Shown here: positions 20,039 through 28,148 of the stretch, piece by piece
Layout of the letters: each line of letters begins with the position of its first letter
Position numbering within the stretch: position 1 is the first letter of the stretch
Source: Heliobacteriaceae bacterium
Lineage (GTDB): Bacteria; Bacillota; Desulfitobacteriia; Heliobacteriales; Heliobacteriaceae
Length of the DNA: 64,000 nucleotides
Assembly (NCBI GenBank): GCA_028707535.1
Contig: JAQWAU010000005.1
Location: 1-64,000, forward strand
Reading direction: 5' to 3'
Made by a program: the position numbers and the translations under genes
Notes under the pieces: model-generated
What the model was told of the DNA's origin: nothing
Seen by the model: only the letters and a program-made list of their open reading frames with translations
Databases searched by the model: none

Positions 20039-20635
20039 ATGGCGCGAACACGGCTGGTAAAGGGTTTGGTGCAGGTATACACGGGAAATTGCAAAGGCAA
20101 AACCACCGCCGCCTTAGGTTTGGCTCTGCGGGCGGTTGGCCACGGTTATAAAGTTTTTATTGTGCAGTTTATGAAAGGGGTATCCTATTACGGGGAATTG
20201 TTCAGCCTGCAACGGTTTTACCCGGATATCCAATTAGCCCGGTATGGCCGCAGTTGTCCCAATGATTCCTTAATTCGCCAAGGGGAGATGGAGTGTACCG
20301 GTTGTATGACCTGCTTCATGCGCAAAGGAGAAGCAACCACCCAGGACAAGCAGGTGGCAGCCTTGGCTTTGCAGCGGGCCAGACAGGTGATTAGCAGCGG
20401 CGAATGGGACATTGTTATTTTGGATGAACTGACCAACGCGATTTATTTTGAGGTCGTGACCGTGGCGGAAGCGCTGGCGTTAATTGATCTCAAACCGGAA
20501 TTTGTGGAGCTGGTGATCACCGGCCGGAATGCTCCCCCGGAAGTTCAGGAGCGGGCCCACTTGGTTACCGAAATGCGGGAGATTAAACATCCCTACCAAC
20601 TGGGAATTCCCAGCCGGCGGGGAATTGAGTATTAG
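20039..20635 (+). CDS. cobO: Cob(I)yrinic acid a,c-diamide adenosyltransferase (CobO/BtuR-like) with Cys-rich insertion
   Basis: P-loop GNCKGKTTAALGLALRA, WDIVILDELTNAI; insertion MECTGCMTCFMRKG. Confidence 0.88.
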   Translation: MARTRLVKGLVQVYTGNCKGKTTAALGLALRAVGHGYKVFIVQFMKGVSYYGELFSLQRFYPDIQLARYGRSCPNDSLIRQGEMECTGCMTCFMRKGEATTQDKQVAALALQRARQVISSGEWDIVILDELTNAIYFEVVTVAEALALIDLKPEFVELVITGRNAPPEVQERAHLVTEMREIKHPYQLGIPSRRGIEY

Positions 20636-20651
20636 GAGTAAAGCCGTCGGC

Positions 20652-21704
20652 ATGATCAAACCGCTAGACCAGGAAGCAATGGCTGCCGCCCGGCGGCGGT
20701 GGGACAGTTTAATCAAACCGCCTCAGGGGCTTGCCGCCTTAGAGGATTTTGTCGTGCATCTGGCCGGGATTACCGGGCAGGCGGTGCCGGCTTTGAACCG
20801 GCGACGGGCCTTGATTATTGTTGCCGACCATGGTGTGGCAGTGGAAGGAGTAAGTGCTTACCCGCCGGGGATGACCGCTGAAATCGTGAACGCCTTTCTG
20901 AACGGGCAATCCGGAACAGCGGTTTTAGGCCGGGAAACCGGGACGGAGATTTTCGTTATTGATGTCGGGCTGCAAGCCGGGTACTTGCCTGTTTGCCGAT
21001 ATTCTCCGTCAGGGGGAGCCGGCTTGCCGGTATTTCAGGGTCGGAAAATTGCGCCCGGCACCCGGAATTTCTTATTTGAACCGGCCTTAACGCCGGCAGA
21101 GGTGACGGCGGCCTTGGACACCGGGGCGGCCTTGGTCCGGGAAGCAATTGCGGCGGGGATTGAGGGGCTGGCTCTGGGGGAAATCGGCATTGGCAATACC
21201 ACTGCCTGTAGTGCGGTGGTTGCGGCCCTGTTGGACTTGCCGCCCGGCTTGGTGGTTGGGCGGGGTTCCGGGGTGGCGGCCGGTACCCTGGTGAAGAAAA
21301 AACGGGTGGTTGAACAAGCTTTGGCCAGGCACCGGCCGGCCCCTGATGACCCGTTAGGAGTATTAGCCGCAGTCGGCGGTCTCGAGGTGGCTGTCTTGAC
21401 GGGAGCCGTACTGGCAGCAGCCGGGGAACGGTTACCGGTGGTGCTGGACGGTTTCGTCACCTGTACGGCAGCTTTGTGTGCGACAAAATTGGCGCCCCAG
21501 GTCCGGGACTACCTGCTGCCCAGCCACCGTTCCCGGGAAGCAGGTCAGCAAAAGATCCTGGAGTATCTGGGGCTCCGGCCTTTACTGGCTTTTGACCTGC
21601 AGTACGGGGAAGGTGTCGGGGCGGTACTCGCCCTCCACCAGGCCTATTTGGCGACCTGTGTGCTGCGGGATATGGGTTTTTGGCGGGAAAAAGAGGAAAA
21701 ATAG
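20652..21704 (+). CDS. cobT: Nicotinate-nucleotide-dimethylbenzimidazole phosphoribosyltransferase
   Basis: VADHGVAVEGVSAYP, GEIGIGNTTACSAV, DGFVTCTAAL, SHRSREAGQ. Confidence 0.93.
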   Translation: MIKPLDQEAMAAARRRWDSLIKPPQGLAALEDFVVHLAGITGQAVPALNRRRALIIVADHGVAVEGVSAYPPGMTAEIVNAFLNGQSGTAVLGRETGTEIFVIDVGLQAGYLPVCRYSPSGGAGLPVFQGRKIAPGTRNFLFEPALTPAEVTAALDTGAALVREAIAAGIEGLALGEIGIGNTTACSAVVAALLDLPPGLVVGRGSGVAAGTLVKKKRVVEQALARHRPAPDDPLGVLAAVGGLEVAVLTGAVLAAAGERLPVVLDGFVTCTAALCATKLAPQVRDYLLPSHRSREAGQQKILEYLGLRPLLAFDLQYGEGVGAVLALHQAYLATCVLRDMGFWREKEEK

Positions 21705-21757
21705 CGTTCAGCCGCGAAATTTATCCGGAAATACCCGTTTGACTTGGAGGTAGCAGC

Positions 21758-22222
21758 TTGATCAACGGAATAACCGGGGATGGCCGGCCCCATCCGTGCT
21801 TGCGGGCCAGGGTCCGATTTGATTTTCGCACTCCCGTCAAAAAGGCCCGCTTCTTTTTTAGCGGTATCCCTTTGGACAAACAGGCAGAGGATTTGCGGGA
21901 CCAACAGATTGCCTTATTGCGAAACGTCCCGATTCAAGGGGTGGAGATCGAGGACATCGACCTGGGGGCGGAAGTATATGTTCTAATCGACGAAAAAACC
22001 GGCCGGGAGGTCGCTTTTGCCCCGGTGATCCTGACGGTAAGGACGGATTCCTTGGAGGATTTACTCCGGTTTACCATTCGGGAGGAATTCCGGAAAGTGG
22101 AGTTATTGGCACCGGACCAATTAATGCTGAACCGTTTTGACTTGGAACGGTTTATTTACCGGGTGCATGAGGAACAACAAAAGTACCAGCAGATCCTGGA
22201 ACGGCGGTTGGCGGCACGGTGA
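21758..22222 (+). CDS. Protein of unknown function
   Basis: Good codon pattern, SD GGAGG upstream, followed by terminator; no family recognised. Confidence 0.7.
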   Translation: MINGITGDGRPHPCLRARVRFDFRTPVKKARFFFSGIPLDKQAEDLRDQQIALLRNVPIQGVEIEDIDLGAEVYVLIDEKTGREVAFAPVILTVRTDSLEDLLRFTIREEFRKVELLAPDQLMLNRFDLERFIYRVHEEQQKYQQILERRLAAR

Positions 22223-22228
22223 AATCTG

Positions 22229-22258
22229 GGCAACCTTGGATTGCAGGGTTGCCTTTTT
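22229..22258 (+). terminator. Rho-independent terminator
   Basis: GGCAACC-N11-GGTTGCC-TTTTT. Confidence 0.85.
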
Positions 22259-22284
22259 GGTAAAATACGAGGTGGTGAAAGCGG

Positions 22285-23598
22285 TTGGCGGCGGAACTCG
22301 GGCCGGTGATTGTTGCCGGGGGCGGGGCCGGCGGTTTGCTGGCTGCCGTGACGGCAGCGCGGGCAGGGGCTACAGTGTTACTTTTGGAGCGGAACGATCG
22401 CCTGGGCAAAAAACTGTTGATTACTGGTAAAGGCCGGTGCAACCTGACCAATAAGGCCCCGGATGTTGCGGCGATTATTCAAAATTTCCCGGGTAACGGC
22501 CGGTTTCTTTACGGTGCTCTGAAAAGGTTCGACCAGCACCGGACGATGGATTTTTTTACCACGGAGTTAGGAGTGCCTCTGAAGGTGGAACGGGGTAACC
22601 GGGTGTTTCCCCAAAGCGACCGGGCAGGGGATGTGGTTGCTGCCTTGGCCCGGGAACTGCAGCGGTTAAAAGTGAGGGTAAGCTTTGGGCAGCGTGTACA
22701 AAGGATCAGGCGGGACCCAGCCGGGCGGGTAACCGGGGTGACCACAACCAAGGGAGCGGTCTTTTCCGGTGGGGCGGTGATTATTGCCACCGGGGGGGCG
22801 AGTTACCCGGGGACCGGCAGTACCGGCGACGGGTATGGGATTGCCCGGGAACTGGGGCACCAGGTTACCCCTTTACGGCCGGCCTTGGCGCCGTTGGTGG
22901 CGGCCGAATCATGGGTAGGGGAATTGGCCGGATTGACACTTAAAAATGTGGCGGTGACCTTACGGGAGCCAACCGGTAACCGGCTGGGGGCGGAATTCGG
23001 GGAAATGCTGTTTACCCATTTCGGGGTTTCCGGCCCGGTGATCTTAACTTTGAGTAATCTGGCGACAGCTTTTTGGCGGCATCGGGAAACCGGCCCGGAG
23101 CATCCCCCTTTGTTACTGGAAATCAATCTAAAGCCTGCTTTGACGTGGGAACAGGTAGACAACCGGTTACAGCGTGACTTTAGCCGGTATCAACGTAAAC
23201 AACTGAAAAACGCCCTGGGAGACTTGCTGCCCAGGGCTTTAATTTCCGGAGTAATCCGGTCGGCCGGTTTGCCGGAAACTAAGTTTGTGCATGAAATTAC
23301 GCGTGAAGAACGTCACCGTTTGGTGGGTGTGCTTACGGCACTGCGGCTGACCTTGACCGGTCCCCGGCCTTTGAGTGAGGCGATTGTCACGGCCGGTGGG
23401 GTGGTAGTGAAGGAAATCGATCCCCGGACCATGGCCAGCAAGTTAGTGCCCGGTTTATTTTTTGCCGGGGAGGTGATCGATGTCGACGGTTATACCGGGG
23501 GCTACAACCTGCAGGCCGCCTGGTCGACCGGTTATGTGGCCGGTGAGGCGGCGGCGGCATTTGTCAGGGGGCAAGCGGGTGATTATAATGGGTCTTGA
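22285..23598 (+). CDS. NAD(P)/FAD-dependent oxidoreductase (HI0933/BaiN-like flavoprotein)
   Basis: GGGAGGLLAAVTAARAGATVLLLERNDRLGKKLLITGKGRCNLTN; TGGYNLQAAWSTGYVAG. Confidence 0.9.
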   Translation: MAAELGPVIVAGGGAGGLLAAVTAARAGATVLLLERNDRLGKKLLITGKGRCNLTNKAPDVAAIIQNFPGNGRFLYGALKRFDQHRTMDFFTTELGVPLKVERGNRVFPQSDRAGDVVAALARELQRLKVRVSFGQRVQRIRRDPAGRVTGVTTTKGAVFSGGAVIIATGGASYPGTGSTGDGYGIARELGHQVTPLRPALAPLVAAESWVGELAGLTLKNVAVTLREPTGNRLGAEFGEMLFTHFGVSGPVILTLSNLATAFWRHRETGPEHPPLLLEINLKPALTWEQVDNRLQRDFSRYQRKQLKNALGDLLPRALISGVIRSAGLPETKFVHEITREERHRLVGVLTALRLTLTGPRPLSEAIVTAGGVVVKEIDPRTMASKLVPGLFFAGEVIDVDGYTGGYNLQAAWSTGYVAGEAAAAFVRGQAGDYNGS

Positions 23599-23613
23599 CG
23601 GGAGGGATGCCGG

Positions 23614-24036
23614 TTGACGATAGGACATCCGGAAAGTAAGCGGGTAGCGGCGGCAGCCTTGCACTTGGCGATGAGTGACAGCCGGGAGGAGGAACACCGG
23701 CTCCGGCGGATGTTTGCCGCCGAAGGGATCCGGACAGCCGCGGTCGATTACGGCGGCGAATTTATCGGGGCGGTAAAAAAGGTGATCGAACGGGCGGTGG
23801 TTGCCGCCAAACGGGAGGGTGTGATCAAGGAGACTCACGCGGAAGAAGGAGCTGTGGCCGGGGCAACTCATGAGGCAATGATGCAGATCATGCCCAAAGC
23901 GGTGGGCTTAAACATCGGGGGCAAGATTGGGATTGCCCGGTACCATGACCATATCAGTGTTGCCGTTTTTTTAGGGATTGGCTTACTTCATTTGGACGAG
24001 GTGGCTGTCGGCATGGGCCACCGGGCTGTTTCCTAG
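23614..24036 (+). CDS. HutP family protein
   Basis: GGKIGIARYHDHISVAVFLGIGLLHLDEVAVGMGHRAV resembles the conserved HutP-family C-terminus. Confidence 0.75.
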   Translation: MTIGHPESKRVAAAALHLAMSDSREEEHRLRRMFAAEGIRTAAVDYGGEFIGAVKKVIERAVVAAKREGVIKETHAEEGAVAGATHEAMMQIMPKAVGLNIGGKIGIARYHDHISVAVFLGIGLLHLDEVAVGMGHRAVS

Positions 24037-24051
24037 CGGGGAGGAACGTTT

Positions 24052-24516
24052 ATGGCGGTGAATTATGTCCGTGGTTTACGGGGAGCGATCACGGTCAAGG
24101 AAAATACCCGGGAGGCGATTTCTACCGCTACCCGGGATTTGTTGCAGGCGATGGTCGCAGCCAACCATTTGGCGGTTGAGGCGATTGCCTCCGTCATTTT
24201 TTCCGTGACTCCGGACTTAGATGCCGAATTTCCGGCTTGCGCGGCCCGGGCGTTGGGTTGGCAGCATGTGGCTTTATTGGATACGAAAGAGATCGCGGTT
24301 CCGGGTGCCTTACCCCGGTGTATCCGGGTGTTGATGCATATCAATACCACCTGTAAGCAGGAGGAAATGGTGCACATCTATTTGGGTGATGCGGTCCGGC
24401 TCCGTCCGGATCGCAGCCGGGCCGGTTTACGACACCCCTTTGGTATAAACAGTGAGGCGGGGCCGGATATAAGCCAGAACCCCGGCCGAAAGGACGGCCC
24501 CGAAGAGGTACGGTAG
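24052..24516 (+). CDS. aroH: Chorismate mutase, AroH type
   Basis: VRGLRGAITVKENTREAI, FSVTPDLDAEFPACAARALGW, HIYLGDAVRLRPD. Confidence 0.92.
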   Translation: MAVNYVRGLRGAITVKENTREAISTATRDLLQAMVAANHLAVEAIASVIFSVTPDLDAEFPACAARALGWQHVALLDTKEIAVPGALPRCIRVLMHINTTCKQEEMVHIYLGDAVRLRPDRSRAGLRHPFGINSEAGPDISQNPGRKDGPEEVR

Positions 24517-25593
24517 ATTAATGTTTAAGGCATAGATCGTGCCGCCCAAGATCGGGCCGATCACCCGCCCGAGACTGTCAAAGGACTGCATAATGCCGAC
24601 AGATGCTCCTTGCCGGTCACCGGCTGTTTTCGTGACCAGGGTGGAAAGACAGGGCCGCAACAAAAACCCGCCCAAGCAGAAAAATGTGGCGAAACCAACC
24701 AGGGAGATCATTTCCGGGGCCGCGATGAGGAGCAGGAAGCCGACGGTGTAAACCGCCAATCCGGCCATAATCAGTTTAACATCACCAAACTGCCGGACGA
24801 GTCTGCCGATCAGCCCTGCTTGTACAACAACTCCCAATACGCCGAACAAGGCAAACGCCAGGCCCATTTCTTTCGGGCCTAAATTAACCCGGTCAGCGGC
24901 AAAGATGGCAAAGGTGCTTTCAAAGCCGGCCATGGCGACACTGCCGAAGAAGGCAACGGCAAAAAGGGGAAATTGCGGGTGGCCGATGAGGGCCAGGTTA
25001 AGTTTCGGCACAATGGTCCGGGATGGCTGCTTGGCTTGGGACAACGACTCCGGCAGAAAAAAGAAGGCAAACGGCAGGGTAAATAAGCCCAGCCCGCCGG
25101 CCACGAAAAAGGGCAGGGAGAAACTATAATGACCAAGCCACCCGCCGATCGCCGGCCCGCAGATCATGCCCAGGCCCATTGCGGCACCCATCATCCCCAT
25201 GCTTTTGGCCCGGTCGTCAGGTGCGGTGTTGTCGGCGATATAGGCCATGGCCGTGGGTAAGGTGGCCGAAGAGACGATCCCGGATAAAATCCGGATGATA
25301 AAAAGCATCCATAATTCTGTGGCGAGCCCGAAAAGAATAAAGGTAATCCCGTAGCCGCTCAGCCCGATCAACAAGACCGGTCGGCGGCCGATCCGGTCGG
25401 ATAACCGGCCCCAGAACGGAGAAACGAAAAACTGCATTAAGGAATAGACCGCCATCAAGAAGCCCAGGGCAAGGGAACCACCCTGGAAGTGAAGGACTAA
25501 AAACGGCAGTAACGGGATGATGATGCCGAAACCAACCATGACTAAAAACAGGGTGAAGAAGAGTACCGTGGTGGCTGTAGTCCGGACCCGCAT
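24427..25593 (-). CDS. MFS transporter (multidrug-type, 12 TM)
   Basis: SPFWGRLSDRIGRRPVLLIGL MFS motif A; repeated TM segments. Confidence 0.88.
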   Translation of the reverse strand: MRVRTTATTVLFFTLFLVMVGFGIIIPLLPFLVLHFQGGSLALGFLMAVYSLMQFFVSPFWGRLSDRIGRRPVLLIGLSGYGITFILFGLATELWMLFIIRILSGIVSSATLPTAMAYIADNTAPDDRAKSMGMMGAAMGLGMICGPAIGGWLGHYSFSLPFFVAGGLGLFTLPFAFFFLPESLSQAKQPSRTIVPKLNLALIGHPQFPLFAVAFFGSVAMAGFESTFAIFAADRVNLGPKEMGLAFALFGVLGVVVQAGLIGRLVRQFGDVKLIMAGLAVYTVGFLLLIAAPEMISLVGFATFFCLGGFLLRPCLSTLVTKTAGDRQGASVGIMQSFDSLGRVIGPILGGTIYALNINLPYLFGAVLSAGVLAYIRPRLTVYTKGVS

Positions 25594-25762
25594 ACCAAGG
25601 CCCCCTTTGTTTGGAATTTTAAGTATCTTAACCTTTTGCGGGGAAAATCACAAGTGGCAATAACCGGACAAGGTATGGTAAGATAAATTGTCAGATACTT
25701 TCGGACATTGCGAAAATTTGCCGGGATGAGGTGACCTGAGGGGAAAGGATGATTCGGAGAAA

Positions 25763-26014
25763 ATGGTGAGCAAGAATGCTGCTGCCAACAAAAAAAGGCA
25801 GCGGGAAAAGAAACGCCTAGAGGGGAAAAAACGGCAAAAGCTTAATGAAACAATGACCCCGGATGAGGGTGGAAATCCGCCGCCGGTTAAACTAAAGCCT
25901 TTGGTTGGGGGAAAAAAGGCCGTTCGGGGTATGCCACCGGTGGCGGAAGCCGGGGAAGGGGTTTCTCCCTGGAAGAAGCTGTGCCAAATGGTGGTTGAAA
26001 AAATAAAAGGTTGA
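25763..26014 (+). CDS. Small Lys/Arg-rich protein of unknown function
   Basis: 83 aa ORF with basic N-terminus (KKRQREKKRLEGKKRQK); followed by terminator. Confidence 0.5.
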   Translation: MVSKNAAANKKRQREKKRLEGKKRQKLNETMTPDEGGNPPPVKLKPLVGGKKAVRGMPPVAEAGEGVSPWKKLCQMVVEKIKG

Positions 26015-26026
26015 TTTTGTGATGAT

Positions 26027-26058
26027 AACCCGGTTTTTGAGGCCGGGTTTTGTTTTAT
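26027..26058 (+). terminator. Rho-independent terminator
   Basis: AACCCGG-N9-CCGGGTT followed by TTGTTTTATTTT. Confidence 0.82.
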
Positions 26059-26158
26059 TTTGGTCGGTGGTTAATCTTCGCCGGCTGAGATAAAATTAAG
26101 GTTAGCTGAAGATCGTTCTTGTTTCATCATGTGGCTGTCAGAAGGGGAGCGATAAAGT

Positions 26159-27883
26159 GTGAGCATTGCCGATGAACCGGTATACGAGCTGCTGCAGCTG
26201 ATTACGGAAAAAATCTATTGCGGGATCCTGGCGGTTGATGCGGCCGGAAAGGTTCTGGTGTTGAATCCCTCCGCCCAACGGATCTTAAACCTGTCCCCGG
26301 AAACGGTAATCGGGAAACCTTTGGCGGCTGTCAGCCGCCGGTTGGCGGAATTGTTCCGGAATAACAAAGGGCAGGGCAGACACAAGCTGACCGTAGGCAA
26401 AGTCAATTTGGTCGTTACCTTAAGCCCGCTAATCAAAGCGGAAAAAACTATCGGGGTACTTGCTGTTTTCCACGAGTCCGGCAAAGAGGAATGCATCTCA
26501 CAGGAACTTTTTGTTACGGAAAACCTGCTGAAGGAAATCAATATCTTTTTGGAGTCCTCTTACGACGGGATCTTTATTACCGATAACCAGGGAAAGGTGA
26601 TCCGGGTGAATGCGGCCTGGGAACGGATTTTTGCTCCCCGCCACCTGGTTCTCGGACGGACGGTTGAGGAACTGGTTGCCCAAGGTGTATACGGAAAATC
26701 GGCGGCGGGAGAGGTGTTAAAGTCCGGCAAAACCTCGACGGTAATCATGGAAAACAAGGGCCGCAAGATTTTGGCCACCGGGACCCCGGTCTTTAACAAC
26801 CGGGGGAAAATTACCTCGGCGGTGGTTAATGTCCGGGATATTACCGAACTGGAGAATTTGCGTTGGCAGTTGGAACAACAGCAAAAAATCAGTGAGCAAT
26901 ACTCTCGGGAAATCCAGGAGATGCGCCGGCAGCAGCAAAAATTTCCGGGGATTGTCGCCAACAGCAAAGAGTTTCAAAAGGTGATGGATATGGTCACCCG
27001 GGTGGCGGAAGTTGACTCCACGGTGCTGATTACCGGGGAATCCGGGGTGGGGAAAGAGGTCGTCGCCGGTCACATTCATAAATTGAGTCATCGCCGGAAT
27101 GGCCCCTTTATTAAGATTAATTGCGGGGCGATTCCACTTGCCTTGCTGGAGTCGGAACTATTCGGGTATGAACCGGGAGCATTTACCGGTGCATCACCTA
27201 AGGGCAAACTGGGCCTTTTTGAGTTGGCGAATAAAGGCACTTTACTATTAGATGAAATCGCGGAAACTAGCCTGGATATTCAGGTTAAACTGCTCCGGGC
27301 CTTGCAGGAAAAAGAGATTATCCGGGTCGGGGGACAAACGACCAAAAAGATTGATGTGCGGATTATTGCGGCTACGAACCGGAATTTAAAAACGATGTTG
27401 CAAGCCGGTAAGTTCCGGGACGACCTGTATTACCGGTTGAATGTGATTAACATCCAGGTACCCCCGCTGCGGGAAAGGCCTGACGATATTCTACCCCTTT
27501 TGGTTTTCTTTTTGGAGAAATACAACCAAAAATACCAAAAAAACAAGGCGTTTTCACCCAAGGTGGTTGCCGCCTTGATTAATTATGATTGGCCGGGTAA
27601 CATCCGGGAACTGGAAAACCTGGCGGAAAATCTGGTTATTTTGGCTAAGGGTGAGGAGATTATGCCGTATGACCTCCCGGAAACCTACTGCCAGCCGGCA
27701 GCCATGGAACATCAAGTGATGATTAACGGCATTATGCCGTTAAAACAGGCCTTGGCCACTGTGGAACAGCAACTGCTGCAAAATGCCCGGGAAAAATACG
27801 ACAGCACCCGGAAAATTGCCGAGGCTTTGGGCATCAATCAATCGACAGTGGTGCGCAAACTACGTTCCCTGCCGCATCAGTGA
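26159..27883 (+). CDS. Sigma-54-dependent transcriptional activator (PAS-PAS-AAA+-Fis-type HTH)
   Basis: GESGVGKEVVAGHIH, GAFTGA (sigma-54 contact loop), LLDEIAE, C-terminal HTH TRKIAEALGINQSTVVRKL; GTG start. Confidence 0.95.
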   Translation: MSIADEPVYELLQLITEKIYCGILAVDAAGKVLVLNPSAQRILNLSPETVIGKPLAAVSRRLAELFRNNKGQGRHKLTVGKVNLVVTLSPLIKAEKTIGVLAVFHESGKEECISQELFVTENLLKEINIFLESSYDGIFITDNQGKVIRVNAAWERIFAPRHLVLGRTVEELVAQGVYGKSAAGEVLKSGKTSTVIMENKGRKILATGTPVFNNRGKITSAVVNVRDITELENLRWQLEQQQKISEQYSREIQEMRRQQQKFPGIVANSKEFQKVMDMVTRVAEVDSTVLITGESGVGKEVVAGHIHKLSHRRNGPFIKINCGAIPLALLESELFGYEPGAFTGASPKGKLGLFELANKGTLLLDEIAETSLDIQVKLLRALQEKEIIRVGGQTTKKIDVRIIAATNRNLKTMLQAGKFRDDLYYRLNVINIQVPPLRERPDDILPLLVFFLEKYNQKYQKNKAFSPKVVAALINYDWPGNIRELENLAENLVILAKGEEIMPYDLPETYCQPAAMEHQVMINGIMPLKQALATVEQQLLQNAREKYDSTRKIAEALGINQSTVVRKLRSLPHQ

Positions 27884-27897
27884 TGCTTGATTGCATC
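27882..27897. promoter_or_regulatory. Putative upstream activator site 1 (GATGC-N6-GCATC)
   Basis: TGATGC-ttgatt-GCATCA, overlapping the activator gene's stop codon. Confidence 0.5.
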
Positions 27898-27976
27898 ACC
27901 GGTACCGGAGGACCAGCCTAAAGCCGATTATTGCGTTAATTGCAAGTCAATTTCAAACAAAAAAGGCTTTTGCCCC

Positions 27977-28019
27977 GCCTTGAACCGATGCCTCACCGCA
28001 TCGATTCAAGGCTTTTTTT
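27977..28019 (+). terminator. Rho-independent terminator of the activator gene
   Basis: GCCTTGAAccGATGC...GCATCgaTTCAAGGC then TTTTTTT. Confidence 0.85.
27987..28002. promoter_or_regulatory. Putative upstream activator site 2 (GATGC-N6-GCATC), inside terminator stem
   Basis: CGATGC-ctcacc-GCATCG; centre exactly 105 bp from site 1. Confidence 0.45.
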
Positions 28020-28066
28020 ATTTTCGCCGTTGGATGGAAGCGCGATGCGAAGGGGTTTTCGGGTGC

Positions 28067-28082
28067 TGGCACGTTTATTGCT
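28067..28082 (+). promoter_or_regulatory. Sigma-54 (-24/-12) promoter
   Basis: TGGCACgtttaTTGCT; GG and GC separated by exactly 10 nt; 67 bp before the CoA-transferase start. Confidence 0.88.
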
Positions 28083-28148
28083 AATAAAGATAAGTAGAAG
28101 GGGAACCTTGCGCCAAAGAGTGACCCAAAACAGAAGGGGGCTTACAGC

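Noticed and set aside
19188-20040. Cobalamin riboswitch controlling cobO-cobT
   Set aside because: No B12-box-like sequence; cobO follows rluB with only a few nucleotides between them, consistent with operon readthrough.
23221-23260. Intragenic terminator in the flavoprotein gene (GCCCTGGG...CCCAGGGC then TTTAATTT)
   Set aside because: Eight-bp stem explained by coding sequence (ALGDLLPRALIS); weak U-tract and no gene boundary.
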